Shown here: in pieces, positions 16,189-25,927 of the stretch
How positions within the stretch are numbered: the stretch's first letter is position 1
Layout of the letters: each line of letters opens with the position of its first letter
Assembly: GCA_963839175.1 (NCBI GenBank)
Contig: CAWIUB010000048.1
Coordinates: 1 to 64,000, forward strand
Length of the DNA: 64,000 nucleotides
Source of the DNA: CAWIUB01 sp963839175
Lineage (GTDB): Bacteria; Actinomycetota; Actinomycetes; Mycobacteriales; Jatrophihabitantaceae
Direction of reading: 5' to 3'
Made by a program: the position numbers and the translations under genes
The notes under the pieces: model-generated
The model's input: only the letters and a program-made list of their open reading frames with translations
What the model was told of the DNA's origin: nothing
The model's database searches: none

Positions 16189-17317
16189 CGCGACGATGTC
16201 GGTCCGCCCGCATAGCGTTCGCGAGGTGATGGTTCGACAAGTGCTGCGCCGACGGCTGCTGGCCCAGCAGATCTCGGCACCCCGCCATGCCAACGCCGCC
16301 GACGTGGTCGGCGAACTCGGCGCGGTCCAAGCGCAAGACTGGCCGGGCGCGCAGTGGGCCGTCGCGCTGCGGACGACGGGTGGGACAGCGCAGGCACTGG
16401 ATCGCGCGATCGCCTCGGCGACGGTGGTGCGCACGTGGCCGATGCGTGGCACGTTGCACCTGGTCGCCGCCGCGGACGTGCGCTGGATGCTGCAGCTGCT
16501 CAGTCCACGGCCGCTCGCCACCATGCGCGGCCGGCTGCAGCAGTTGCAGCTGTCCGATGCGGACCTGCAACGCGGACGCGAGGCGGTCTGCGCTGCGCTC
16601 GCCGGCGGTCGCCGACTCACCCGACCCGAGCTGTATTCAGTCCTGTCCACCGCCGGCGTCGACCCGATCGGGCAGCGCGGCATCCACGTGCTCGGCTGGC
16701 TGGCTCACCATGCGGTGATCTGCCACGGGCCGGCGGCCGGAAAGCAGCCAACGTTCGTGTTGCTCGACGAGTGGGTCGCGCCCGAACCGCCAGTCAATCG
16801 CGCCGACGCGTTGACCCGTCTTGCCCTGCGGTACTTCACCGGCCACGGGCCGGCGACGGTGCACGATCTCGCTTGGTGGTCCGGGCTCGCGATGGCAGAC
16901 GCCCGCGCGGCTGTGTCGCAGGCGCGAGGCGGGCTGACCCACCTGTGTGTCGGTGACGTCGAGTACTGGTCAGGACCCGACCTACCGCCCCCCGTCCGCA
17001 CGCCGCGCGTCCAGCTGCTGCCCGGATTCGACGAGTACCTGCTCGGCTATCGCGACCGCAGCGCGATGCTCGGACCGGAACACGCGCAGCGCATCGTGCC
17101 CGGGAACAACGGCATGTTCCTGCCCATGATCGTCCTCGACGGCCGGGTGGCCGGACGCTGGCGCCGGGTCCAGGGCGATCAGGCGGCCGGGGTCGGGCTG
17201 GAGTGGTTCAGCGCGCCGACCGGAGTGGCGCGGGCTGCCGCAGTGGCGGCGGCACGGCGTTATGCGCGATTCGCCGGGCTGCCACTCAAGCTGACTTCGA
17301 CGTCGGACAACGGATGA
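16163..17317 (+). CDS. winged-helix DNA-binding (HTH_42, AlkZ/YcaQ-like) protein
   Basis: A protein of up to 384 residues in the family that includes the DNA glycosylases AlkZ and YcaQ. Motifs are LGAVQAQDWPGAQWAV (residues about 53-68, with the Q-A-Q tripeptide at the position of the catalytic QxQ/QxD motif), TWPMRGTLHLV, and the C-terminal LLPGFDEYLLGYRDRS and DGRVAGRW. Family members excise bulky or cross-linked bases. Some act in antibiotic self-resistance. The first 25 residues lie over a tandem repeat, so ATG 16229 (MVRQVLRRR) is a plausible alternative start. A decayed relative lies at 23476-23830. Confidence 0.82.
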   Translation: MSGALTGCTATMSVRPHSVREVMVRQVLRRRLLAQQISAPRHANAADVVGELGAVQAQDWPGAQWAVALRTTGGTAQALDRAIASATVVRTWPMRGTLHLVAAADVRWMLQLLSPRPLATMRGRLQQLQLSDADLQRGREAVCAALAGGRRLTRPELYSVLSTAGVDPIGQRGIHVLGWLAHHAVICHGPAAGKQPTFVLLDEWVAPEPPVNRADALTRLALRYFTGHGPATVHDLAWWSGLAMADARAAVSQARGGLTHLCVGDVEYWSGPDLPPPVRTPRVQLLPGFDEYLLGYRDRSAMLGPEHAQRIVPGNNGMFLPMIVLDGRVAGRWRRVQGDQAAGVGLEWFSAPTGVARAAAVAAARRYARFAGLPLKLTSTSDNG

Positions 17318-17320
17318 CCT

Positions 17321-17440
17321 TCATGCGATCACCACGTCGGCGACGGGCACCGCGTGCAGGCGCCGATCAGTAGTGATGAGCGACAGACCAGAAATACAGC
17401 CAACCCGACATACAGCGCATCGGCCAGGCGTCGCGCACCA
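17321..17440 (-). pseudogene. C-terminal remnant of a VapC-type PIN-domain toxin
   Basis: In two adjacent frames the minus strand reads RRLADALYVGLAVFLV, then LITTDRRLHAVP. These match the end of PIN-domain toxins (a DALYVALA helix followed by LLTTDRRL). A frame change separates the two parts. No N-terminal catalytic Asp region and no antitoxin gene are visible. A dead toxin-antitoxin fragment is the best reading. Confidence 0.55.
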
Positions 17441-17525
17441 GCCATGCAAGGCATGCCCTGCAATGTGAGGCACTCGAGCAGACCGTGTGCTGCTGAGCGT
17501 GGCTAGCCAACCGTCGATGGCCTGG

Positions 17526-18587
17526 TCAGCTCGAGGTCAGTGGCGCACCCGTGGCGGCCAGCACGACCCACGCTGCACCCGGGGCGAGGGTTATCGGCTG
17601 ACCGTTCGTGTCCCGCAGTGTGGTGCCCGATGTCAGGTTGGCCCGCGACCATGAGCCGTCGATGCGGTGCCCGTTGCGGAACACGGCGACCCGGCCGCGC
17701 CCGATCGAGTGCGTGTACTGCGACGGATTGCCCTCGACATCCACATCGGCGGGGTTCACGGTGACCTGGCAGAACTGCACGATGACATTGGGGGTCGCGA
17801 TCGGCGCGCCGTCGGCAGCGCTCTGCCGGACGCCGTCGATCACCCGCGTGTACCGGTTGAGCTGCGCGTTCCACCCGAATCCCACCGGCGTGCCGCCGAC
17901 CTGCGTCTGCACGGAGGTTGCCGTGCGAGTGGCGGACAGCCCCGCGGGGTTCGCCGCCCACTGAAAGCCGATGCTCTTGGCCGAATCAGCCTGCACGGCG
18001 GAGCTGACCGCGGCCAGGTTCGACATCAGGTTGTACGGCGCGCTTCGGGAGCCGTCACGGGAGAACCCAGGTCCGCCGCGGTCCATCGTGACCCCGTGCA
18101 GGATCGACCTGTCCAAGGTCGGCATCGAGTCCCCGCCGCCGCCGGACGCGACGAGGATGATGCGACCGTACTGGCTGAGCAGTTCCGGGTCGCTGGCCCG
18201 CACGCTGCGCACCGGCGCGACCGTCGGTTTGTTGGTCGCGAACACGGCCAGTAGCCGGGTCAGTCCGCCTTCCGCCTGTTCTACGTAGACGATGTCGGCC
18301 TTGTCGACCCCCAGCTGGGGACGTCCGTTCGCGGTGTCGTCGATCTTCACCCCGATGACCGGACCCGTGGGTGGCGCCCCGACTCCGGTCAGCGGATTCA
18401 CCGTATTTACCGGACTCGGCGTCGGCGTCCGCGGCGTGGCGCTCGCCAGCGGTTTCGTCTTGGAGTTACCGCCGGTAAGCGCGATGCTCAGGCCGGCCAC
18501 GCCACCACCGACCACGACCACGATGACCGCGGCTGCGATCGCCTTCTGCTTCGTACTCCATTGACCGATTCGGTCCGTCAAGTTCAC
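17526..18587 (-). CDS. DUF3048 (YerB-like) exported/membrane-anchored protein
   Basis: A 353-residue protein from GTG 18587, which has an AAGGAGG site about nine bases upstream. An N-terminal cytosolic tail (NLTDRIGQWSTKQK) is followed by one transmembrane segment (residues about 17-37), a Thr/Pro linker, and the DUF3048 domain. Motifs are VIGVKIDDTANGRPQLGVDKADIVYVEQAEGGLTRLLAVF and PVRSVRASDPELL, with an N-terminal Ser/Gly-rich half and a beta-rich C-terminal half. The family is extracytoplasmic and of unknown biochemical role. Residues upstream of the chosen start were excluded as non-conserved. Confidence 0.88.
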   Translation of the reverse strand: MNLTDRIGQWSTKQKAIAAAVIVVVVGGGVAGLSIALTGGNSKTKPLASATPRTPTPSPVNTVNPLTGVGAPPTGPVIGVKIDDTANGRPQLGVDKADIVYVEQAEGGLTRLLAVFATNKPTVAPVRSVRASDPELLSQYGRIILVASGGGGDSMPTLDRSILHGVTMDRGGPGFSRDGSRSAPYNLMSNLAAVSSAVQADSAKSIGFQWAANPAGLSATRTATSVQTQVGGTPVGFGWNAQLNRYTRVIDGVRQSAADGAPIATPNVIVQFCQVTVNPADVDVEGNPSQYTHSIGRGRVAVFRNGHRIDGSWSRANLTSGTTLRDTNGQPITLAPGAAWVVLAATGAPLTSS

Positions 18588-18721
18588 GGGGCGGGCCTCC
18601 TTGCGCGTCGGGTCGGGCTGGTGGTTGTGAGAATCCGACACGCAAGCCGGGTTCCCGCGCTGTTCGCCCAGGGCGGACGTTTGGGCATCCTCACGTCGGG
18701 AACAACTGTGGCACCGCTCTG

Positions 18722-18742
18722 CTTGAGTGGGTAGCACTCAAC
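18722..18742 (+). promoter_or_regulatory. HAIR element (HspR operator) upstream of lon
   Basis: CTTGAGT-N7-ACTCAAC lies 18 bp upstream of the lon ATG. It matches the HspR-associated inverted repeat CTTGAGT-N7-ACTCAAG at 13 of 14 positions with the right spacing. HspR represses dnaK, clpB and lon in Streptomyces. The position just before the start fits direct repression. Confidence 0.8.
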
Positions 18743-18759
18743 TCTTGGAGATTTCACTG

Positions 18760-21075
<2,316 letters not shown>

Positions 21076-21080
21076 GCGGG

Positions 21081-21866
21081 CTACCTCGCGATGGTCGGGT
21101 CGGTCGGTCGCGGTTCGCGGAAGAACTCCTCGCGCACGATTTCTCGATACCAGTCGAGCCCGTAGCCGCTCACCAGCGGCTCGCTCTGGCTGTGTTGGGC
21201 GCGCAGCGCGCGAACCTTGCGGTCGAGCAGCTCGCCTTCGCAGGTTAGCCAGATCGCCATCTCCTCCGTCGGTACGCCCTCGGGCAGCATGCCGTCCACC
21301 ATCATTACTCGGGCAGGGTCAAGACGGCTGAAGACCGTCGCGTTCCACTCGGGCGACTTGGTGGCATACAGGAGCCTCGGCGCTGGCGACGACCGGGCGC
21401 AGGCCAGCGTCGACCACCGGCACACCGCGATGTGATCGAGGTGGCCGGTAGCGCCGTCAGGTCCGAACGTGAGCACAGTGTCGGGCTGAACGTCGGCGAT
21501 GAGACCGGCAATCACGTCGACGGCGTCCCCGTCAGGCACGTCGGCGCAGCGGCCATCGCCGTACCCCAGCCAGTGGTGTTCGGTGACACCGAGCTCGGCC
21601 AGGCTCGCCGCCATCTCGGCCTGCCGGACAGCGACCCGCGCATCGATCGACCGAGCGTCGTCGTCAGGGAAGCCAGCCTCTCCCGCGGTCGCCGTGACGC
21701 ACACGACCCGCCGCCCAGCATCGACGGCGAGCGCCATCAGGCCGGCCGACAGATATGCCTCGTCGTCGGGGTGGCCCCACACGCCGAGGAGACTGCCGAC
21801 ATCGCCGATCGTGTCGGGACTAATGGCCGTCTCCCCTCGCCCGCGATTCCCCTCAGGGCACCACAC
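21081..21866 (-). CDS. PIG-L family deacetylase (MshB/Mca-like)
   Basis: A zinc-dependent N-acetylglucosamine deacetylase-family protein. The metal site is visible in WGHPDDEAYLSAG (HPDDE) and TGHLDHIAV. Relatives deacetylate GlcNAc-inositol in mycothiol synthesis or cleave mycothiol conjugates. A specific substrate cannot be assigned. No ATG lies near the conserved start. I give GTG 21866, but the best Shine-Dalgarno-like sequence (GAGGGGA) precedes an ATT codon at 21824, only some eight residues before the first conserved strand. It is divergent from the methyltransferase gene. Confidence 0.85.
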   Translation of the reverse strand: MWCPEGNRGRGETAISPDTIGDVGSLLGVWGHPDDEAYLSAGLMALAVDAGRRVVCVTATAGEAGFPDDDARSIDARVAVRQAEMAASLAELGVTEHHWLGYGDGRCADVPDGDAVDVIAGLIADVQPDTVLTFGPDGATGHLDHIAVCRWSTLACARSSPAPRLLYATKSPEWNATVFSRLDPARVMMVDGMLPEGVPTEEMAIWLTCEGELLDRKVRALRAQHSQSEPLVSGYGLDWYREIVREEFFREPRPTDPTIAR

Positions 21867-21906
21867 CGAGAGCGAGCTGCGGGCATGCCGAGGGTAGCGT
21901 GACGCC

Positions 21907-22758
21907 GTGCCGTCGAGCGGACCAGTGGAGCGGCCGGACGCCCAGATCGGGTATACGCGCGTCGATGCGCACCCCGACACCGCGCTACTGATCCAAGGCA
22001 TGGAGCAGACTGCCCAGTGGCCGGCGGTCCGCCAGCTGCGGGCCTGGGAGCGCGGGCAGCTCGCCCTGCAGCCCGGCGAACGACTGGTTGATGTCGGCTG
22101 CGGGCTCGGCGACGTGGCCATCGCGCTGGCCGCAGACGTCGGCCCGTCGGGCTCGGTGGTCGCGATCGATGCCAGCGAAGCCATGCTCGCCGTCGGGCGT
22201 CAGCGTTCGGCCGAGGCTGGGATTTCGGTGGATTTTCGGGTTGGTGACGCGCAGGCCCTGCCGTTCGACGATGGATCGATCGACGCATGCCGGTCGGAGC
22301 GGGCGCTGCAGTGGGTGCCCGACGTCGGGCGTGCCCTGGCCGAAATGGTCCGTGTGCTGCGACCGGGGGGTCGTTTGTCGGTGATCGACACCGACTGGCG
22401 GACTCTGACGTTCGACCTGCCGGACCGAGCAGCCGGCGAGGCTATCAGCGAGGCGATGTGGGCGCTGCGAGGGCCGGCGTTCGACCTGGGTGGGCGGCTG
22501 CTGAACCTCGCTCGCGACTTCGGCGTGCAGGATCTGGACGTCACCGGCGCGGTCCACATATGGAACCGTTGGGATCCCGGCACGGAGCCGGCACCTCCCG
22601 GGCTGTTCCCGATCCGTCCCGTCGTGGACCAGCTGGTCGAGCTCGGGTACCTCACGGCGTTGATGGCCGAACGATTTGTCACCGGCGTGGAGGACGCGGC
22701 CCGCCGCGACCGGCTCTACGTTGCGCTGTCCATGCTGGCGGTGTGTGGCAGCCGCTAA
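21907..22758 (+). CDS. class I SAM-dependent methyltransferase
   Basis: A 283-residue methyltransferase from GTG 21907. SAM motif I is VDVGCGLGDVAIALA (about residues 61-75), followed by VVAIDASEAML, FRVGDAQALPFDDGSIDACRSERALQWVPD, and RVLRPGGRLSVIDTDW. This is the UbiE/Methyltransf_11 layout, whose substrates range from quinones to small metabolites. The acceptor is unknown. Its last bases overlap a decayed PLP-enzyme fragment on the other strand. Confidence 0.85.
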   Translation: MPSSGPVERPDAQIGYTRVDAHPDTALLIQGMEQTAQWPAVRQLRAWERGQLALQPGERLVDVGCGLGDVAIALAADVGPSGSVVAIDASEAMLAVGRQRSAEAGISVDFRVGDAQALPFDDGSIDACRSERALQWVPDVGRALAEMVRVLRPGGRLSVIDTDWRTLTFDLPDRAAGEAISEAMWALRGPAFDLGGRLLNLARDFGVQDLDVTGAVHIWNRWDPGTEPAPPGLFPIRPVVDQLVELGYLTALMAERFVTGVEDAARRDRLYVALSMLAVCGSR

Positions 22759-22914
22759 GCGTTCACGGCAGCGCGGCGCACCGCGTCGATGGCTCGCCGC
22801 ACGTCGTCATCATCGGTCGACCAGTTGCTGACCGAGATGCGCAGCACGTCCTGACCGCGCCACCGCGGTCCGGGATTCGCTCCCGACTTGGCCAACTGCC
22901 GGCCGCGCTGCGTC
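22753..22914 (-). pseudogene. C-terminal remnant of a PLP-dependent aminotransferase/decarboxylase
   Basis: The minus strand encodes ANPGPRWRGQDVLRISVSNW, followed by STDDDDVRRAIDAVRRA and a TAG stop. This is the typical end of class V or group II PLP enzymes (a strand with RISVSNW and then a helix). The remainder is missing. The fragment stops at the arm of an inverted repeat (22915-22964). Confidence 0.6.
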
Positions 22915-22964
22915 GATCTTGAGGCTCACATCGAGTCCCCCGACTAGACGTGCGCCTCAAGATC
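22915..22964. repeat. 15-bp inverted repeat with 20-bp loop
   Basis: GATCTTGAGGCTCAC (22915-22929) pairs with GTGCGCCTCAAGATC (22950-22964) at 14 of 15 positions. It sits exactly where the PLP-enzyme fragment is cut off, so it may be a small mobile-element scar or a strong hairpin. Confidence 0.7.
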
Positions 22965-23027
22965 ACCAGGTTGGAGCCGGCCGGACGCTCGCGCTCGGAA
23001 CTCCGGCGTCGCGCTCAGAGGGCGGAC

Positions 23028-23465
23028 TCATCCGTTGTGGTCCACCCGCCGTTGCGCGACGTGGAAGCGGCGACCGCTGATCCCGTCGGGCACGAGGCGC
23101 ACGTATCGCGCCTTCGGGGCCGTGCTCCATGGGTACAGCGGGAACGCCGTCTCCTCGAGCAAGTCGTGCATCTCGATCTCCTCGGCGTGCGCTTTGACCA
23201 CGACGCTCCACGCGTCACCGGAATCGGCCTGATAGCCGTCCGTCTCGAACGCGACAGCGCGGCCGATGAACGCCGCCGCGAGCTTCGTCCCTTCGGCTGT
23301 GCAGAACACAATCGTGTCGTCGTCGTTGACCACGTAGTTGACCGGAAAGATGTCAGGGTGATCGGCGACGTACACCGCGAGTCGCCCGACCTCCTCGGAA
23401 CGCAGCAGCTGCAAGCACGCGTCGGAGCCGAGGATCGTCATGCCGGAGCGCGGGTCCGTGGCCAT
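23028..23465 (-). CDS. pyridoxamine 5'-phosphate oxidase-family (PPOX) flavin-binding protein
   Basis: A 145-residue split-barrel protein starting at ATG 23465. Motifs are MTILGSDACLQLLRSEEVGRLAV, FPVNYVVNDDDTIVFCTAEGTKL and W-S-V-V-V, placing it in the Pyridox_oxase_2 / PPOX class that binds FMN or F420. The function is probably reduction of a small molecule. It is not the biosynthetic PdxH enzyme. It stands alone between two decayed fragments. Confidence 0.82.
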   Translation of the reverse strand: MATDPRSGMTILGSDACLQLLRSEEVGRLAVYVADHPDIFPVNYVVNDDDTIVFCTAEGTKLAAAFIGRAVAFETDGYQADSGDAWSVVVKAHAEEIEMHDLLEETAFPLYPWSTAPKARYVRLVPDGISGRRFHVAQRRVDHNG

Positions 23466-23475
23466 AGATCAAGTA

Positions 23476-23830
23476 TCACCGATTGCCCGCCGCACGCGTA
23501 GGGCGGTAGGTCCCCTCGGCGTGGCGCCGCGGTCTGCGGGACACCATCAGGATGTCCCCTGGCGTTGCGTCCGGGGCGAGGAAGGCCAGCAACCGTTGGC
23601 CCTCCCGGCAGACCTCGTCCTCCTGGGGCGGCGACAGCCCAGGTGTCGCGTGCACGGTGAGGTCGCCGTGTCGCCGGGCGTGGTGAGCTGCCAGGTCGCA
23701 CGGAACTCACCGTCGACGAGGACGGTCCCGACCCGTGCGCCGTCGCCAGGCAGGAGCGGCAATGGGGCGTCGGGCGGCCTCCCCGGTACAACCATCGCAA
23801 GTACGCGTCGTACCGCCGGACCATGCACCC
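23476..23830 (-). pseudogene. decayed AlkZ-like winged-helix protein, C-terminal part
   Basis: The minus strand carries two frames that match the end of HTH_42 proteins: LLPGDGARVGTVLVDGEFRATW in one, then DLTVHATPGLSPPQEDEV, REGQRLLAFLAPDATPGDILM and a TGA stop in the next. A one-base frameshift lies near 23665, and the N-terminal two thirds are absent. It is related to the intact gene at 16163-17317. Confidence 0.6.
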
Positions 23831-23978
23831 TGCCCTGAAGCACTTGATGGGGCAGTTCTATGTCTTGAACCGAAGCTAGCTGGCCACCGTAGCAGGAGGA
23901 GGGTCGGCATTTGATTGGGCCGAGCGCAGGGTAAGAAGAGGCACCAACGTCCGTACGTCCATCAATCAGGAGGCTATT

Positions 23979-24377
23979 GTGCCGGACTTTCCACCCATGA
24001 CCCACGTCGCGGTAACCGTGACGGATCTTGAGCGAAGCACTCGCTGGTACAGCGAGCTGTTCGCCGCCGCGCCCGTGCTCGACGAGGACGAACAGACCGG
24101 CGGCTTCCACCACACGGTGTTCGCGCTGGACGGCGGGCAGCTGTTCGGTTTGCATACCCACGCTCAGGGCGCAGGTGACCGATTCGACGAGCATCGCACC
24201 GGTCTGGATCATGTCGCCTTCGCCTGCCGGGACCGTGGCGAGCTGCAGAAGCGGGCGGCGCGCCTGGACGAGCTCGGCATTGCCCACGGCGGAATCAAGG
24301 ACGCCCATTACGGCTCGGGCGTCTCCTTCCGCGACCCGGACGGGATTGCGCTCGAGTTCTTCGCACCGCCGGCCTGA
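23979..24377 (+). CDS. VOC family (glyoxalase/bleomycin-resistance-like) protein
   Basis: A 132-residue vicinal-oxygen-chelate protein with two beta-alpha-beta-beta-beta modules. It begins PPMTHVAVTVTDLERSTRWYSELF, has LDHVAFACRDRGEL in the middle, and ends with SFRDPDGIALEFFAPPA. The metal ligands expected at the first-module His (THVAVTV), the DHVAF His and the terminal Glu (LEFF) are present. The substrate is unknown. GTG 23979 follows an AGGAGG site. It lies 39 bp before the P450 gene in the same direction. Confidence 0.88.
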   Translation: MPDFPPMTHVAVTVTDLERSTRWYSELFAAAPVLDEDEQTGGFHHTVFALDGGQLFGLHTHAQGAGDRFDEHRTGLDHVAFACRDRGELQKRAARLDELGIAHGGIKDAHYGSGVSFRDPDGIALEFFAPPA

Positions 24378-24416
24378 CAACAGGCTCGCGACCCGTAGCG
24401 TTCAACAGGGGGACGA

Positions 24417-25700
24417 ATGACGGCGTCACAGGCGCTGGCGGCGTGGGGGGCGTACAGCCGGGACGACCCGTTCCCGGTGTTCGCCGAGGTCCGTGAGCTA
24501 GGCGCGGTGCACGAGGTGACGCTGGTCGACGGGCACCGCGCCTGGCTGGTGGTCCGCTACGACGAGACGCGCGCCGCTCTGAACGACCCGCGACTGTCGA
24601 AGGACATGCATGCGGCGCTCGCCATGGACGCCGATCTTGTGGCAGAGGGGCTTCCCGGACCGGCGTTCGCGCGGCATATGCTCAGCGTCGACCCGCCCGA
24701 TCACACCCGGCTGCGCCGCCTTGTATCGGCCGCCTTCTCTCCCCGCCGCGTCGAAGGGTTGCGGCCGCGGGTGCAGACGATCGTTGACGACCTGCTCGAT
24801 GAGCTCGCCGTGCAAGGACCCGACAGCCGTGTCGATCTCATCGCGGCGTTCGCCTTCCCCTTGCCGTTCACGGTCATCTGCGAACTGCTCGGCGTGCCCG
24901 AGCCCGACCGGGCTTCGCTAGGTCGAGGCCTCACCGCGTTGCTCGTCCCCACATCCAGTCCGGCGCAGTATGCGCGGGCCAAGGAGGCGTCGGATGCCGT
25001 TGTGGGAATGTTGGGCGCGCTCGTCCAGGCCAAGCAGGACGTGCCCGGCGACGACCTGGTAAGCGGGTTGATCAGCGCTCGGGACGGCGACGAGCGTCTC
25101 GACAGCCAAGAGTTGCTCTCGACGATCTTCCAGTTGATCGTTGCGGGACACGACACGACCACAAGCCTCATCGGCAACAGCGTCGTCGCCCTGTTCCGCA
25201 ACCCAGCGCAACTCGCTCAGCTGCGCTCGGACCCCGGCAAGATCGCGGCAGCGGTCGAGGAGTTCCTGCGCTACGACCCCCCGGTCCCCCACTCGACGTT
25301 TCGGTACGCGATCGAGCCGGTGGAGATCGGCGACGTGACAATCCCCGCCGGGGCTCAAGTCATCATCAGCTTGGCGGCCGCCAACCGGGATGCGGGTCGG
25401 TACACCAGCCCGGAGCTGCTCGACATCGACCGGGCCGAGGCTCGTCACCTGGCGTTCGGCCACGGCATCCACCACTGCCTTGGCGCGGTGCTGGCCCGCA
25501 TGGAGGGCCAGCTTGCCCTCGGATCGTTGCTGCGCCGCTTCCCCCAGCTCCGCCTCGCCGTCCCTGGCGACGACCTGCACTGGGGGCACGGCGACGGGCT
25601 CGTGCTACGCGGCCTGTCCGAGCTGCCCGTCATTCCGGGCCCCGCGCTTCCGGCTCACGTGATCAGTGCCGCTGGCTGCAAGTGGCCAGCGCCGCGGTGA
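24417..25700 (+). CDS. cytochrome P450 monooxygenase
   Basis: A 427-residue soluble bacterial P450. It has the I-helix oxygen-activation motif AGHDTTTSLIGN, the K-helix ExxR in EEFLRYDPP, the meander, and the haem-thiolate loop LAFGHGIHHCLGAVLARME with the Cys ligand near residue 357. Redox partners are not encoded nearby. Bacterial P450s of this type hydroxylate lipids, terpenes or polyketides. The substrate cannot be inferred. The upstream VOC gene may be co-transcribed. Confidence 0.93.
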   Translation: MTASQALAAWGAYSRDDPFPVFAEVRELGAVHEVTLVDGHRAWLVVRYDETRAALNDPRLSKDMHAALAMDADLVAEGLPGPAFARHMLSVDPPDHTRLRRLVSAAFSPRRVEGLRPRVQTIVDDLLDELAVQGPDSRVDLIAAFAFPLPFTVICELLGVPEPDRASLGRGLTALLVPTSSPAQYARAKEASDAVVGMLGALVQAKQDVPGDDLVSGLISARDGDERLDSQELLSTIFQLIVAGHDTTTSLIGNSVVALFRNPAQLAQLRSDPGKIAAAVEEFLRYDPPVPHSTFRYAIEPVEIGDVTIPAGAQVIISLAAANRDAGRYTSPELLDIDRAEARHLAFGHGIHHCLGAVLARMEGQLALGSLLRRFPQLRLAVPGDDLHWGHGDGLVLRGLSELPVIPGPALPAHVISAAGCKWPAPR

Positions 25701-25782
25701 CGAACGCGGCGAGCGTCGCCAGCAGCCCCAAGACACGAAACGGGCGGCGGACCACGCCGGAGTCGGTGTACACGAGTGACAT
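25663..25782 (-). CDS. small hydrophobic protein, 39 residues (tentative)
   Basis: An ATG ORF encodes a peptide with one hydrophobic helix (RVLGLLATLAAFVTAALATC). It overlaps the P450 3' end by 38 bp on the opposite strand. No clear ribosome binding site is visible. It could be a real membrane micro-protein or chance. Confidence 0.2.
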   Translation of the reverse strand: MSLVYTDSGVVRRPFRVLGLLATLAAFVTAALATCSQRH

Positions 25783-25927
25783 GCCTGAACAGAGTCACCA
25801 AAGCGGCGCCGTGATGCGGTGGACGACGAAATGAATCGCGCCACGACCGGCCCTGGCCAGCAACAACGCTGGGATGATTGGCTCGGGTGGTCCAATCGGG
25901 GTAGGAAGTAGACCTAAAGGGAGTCCG

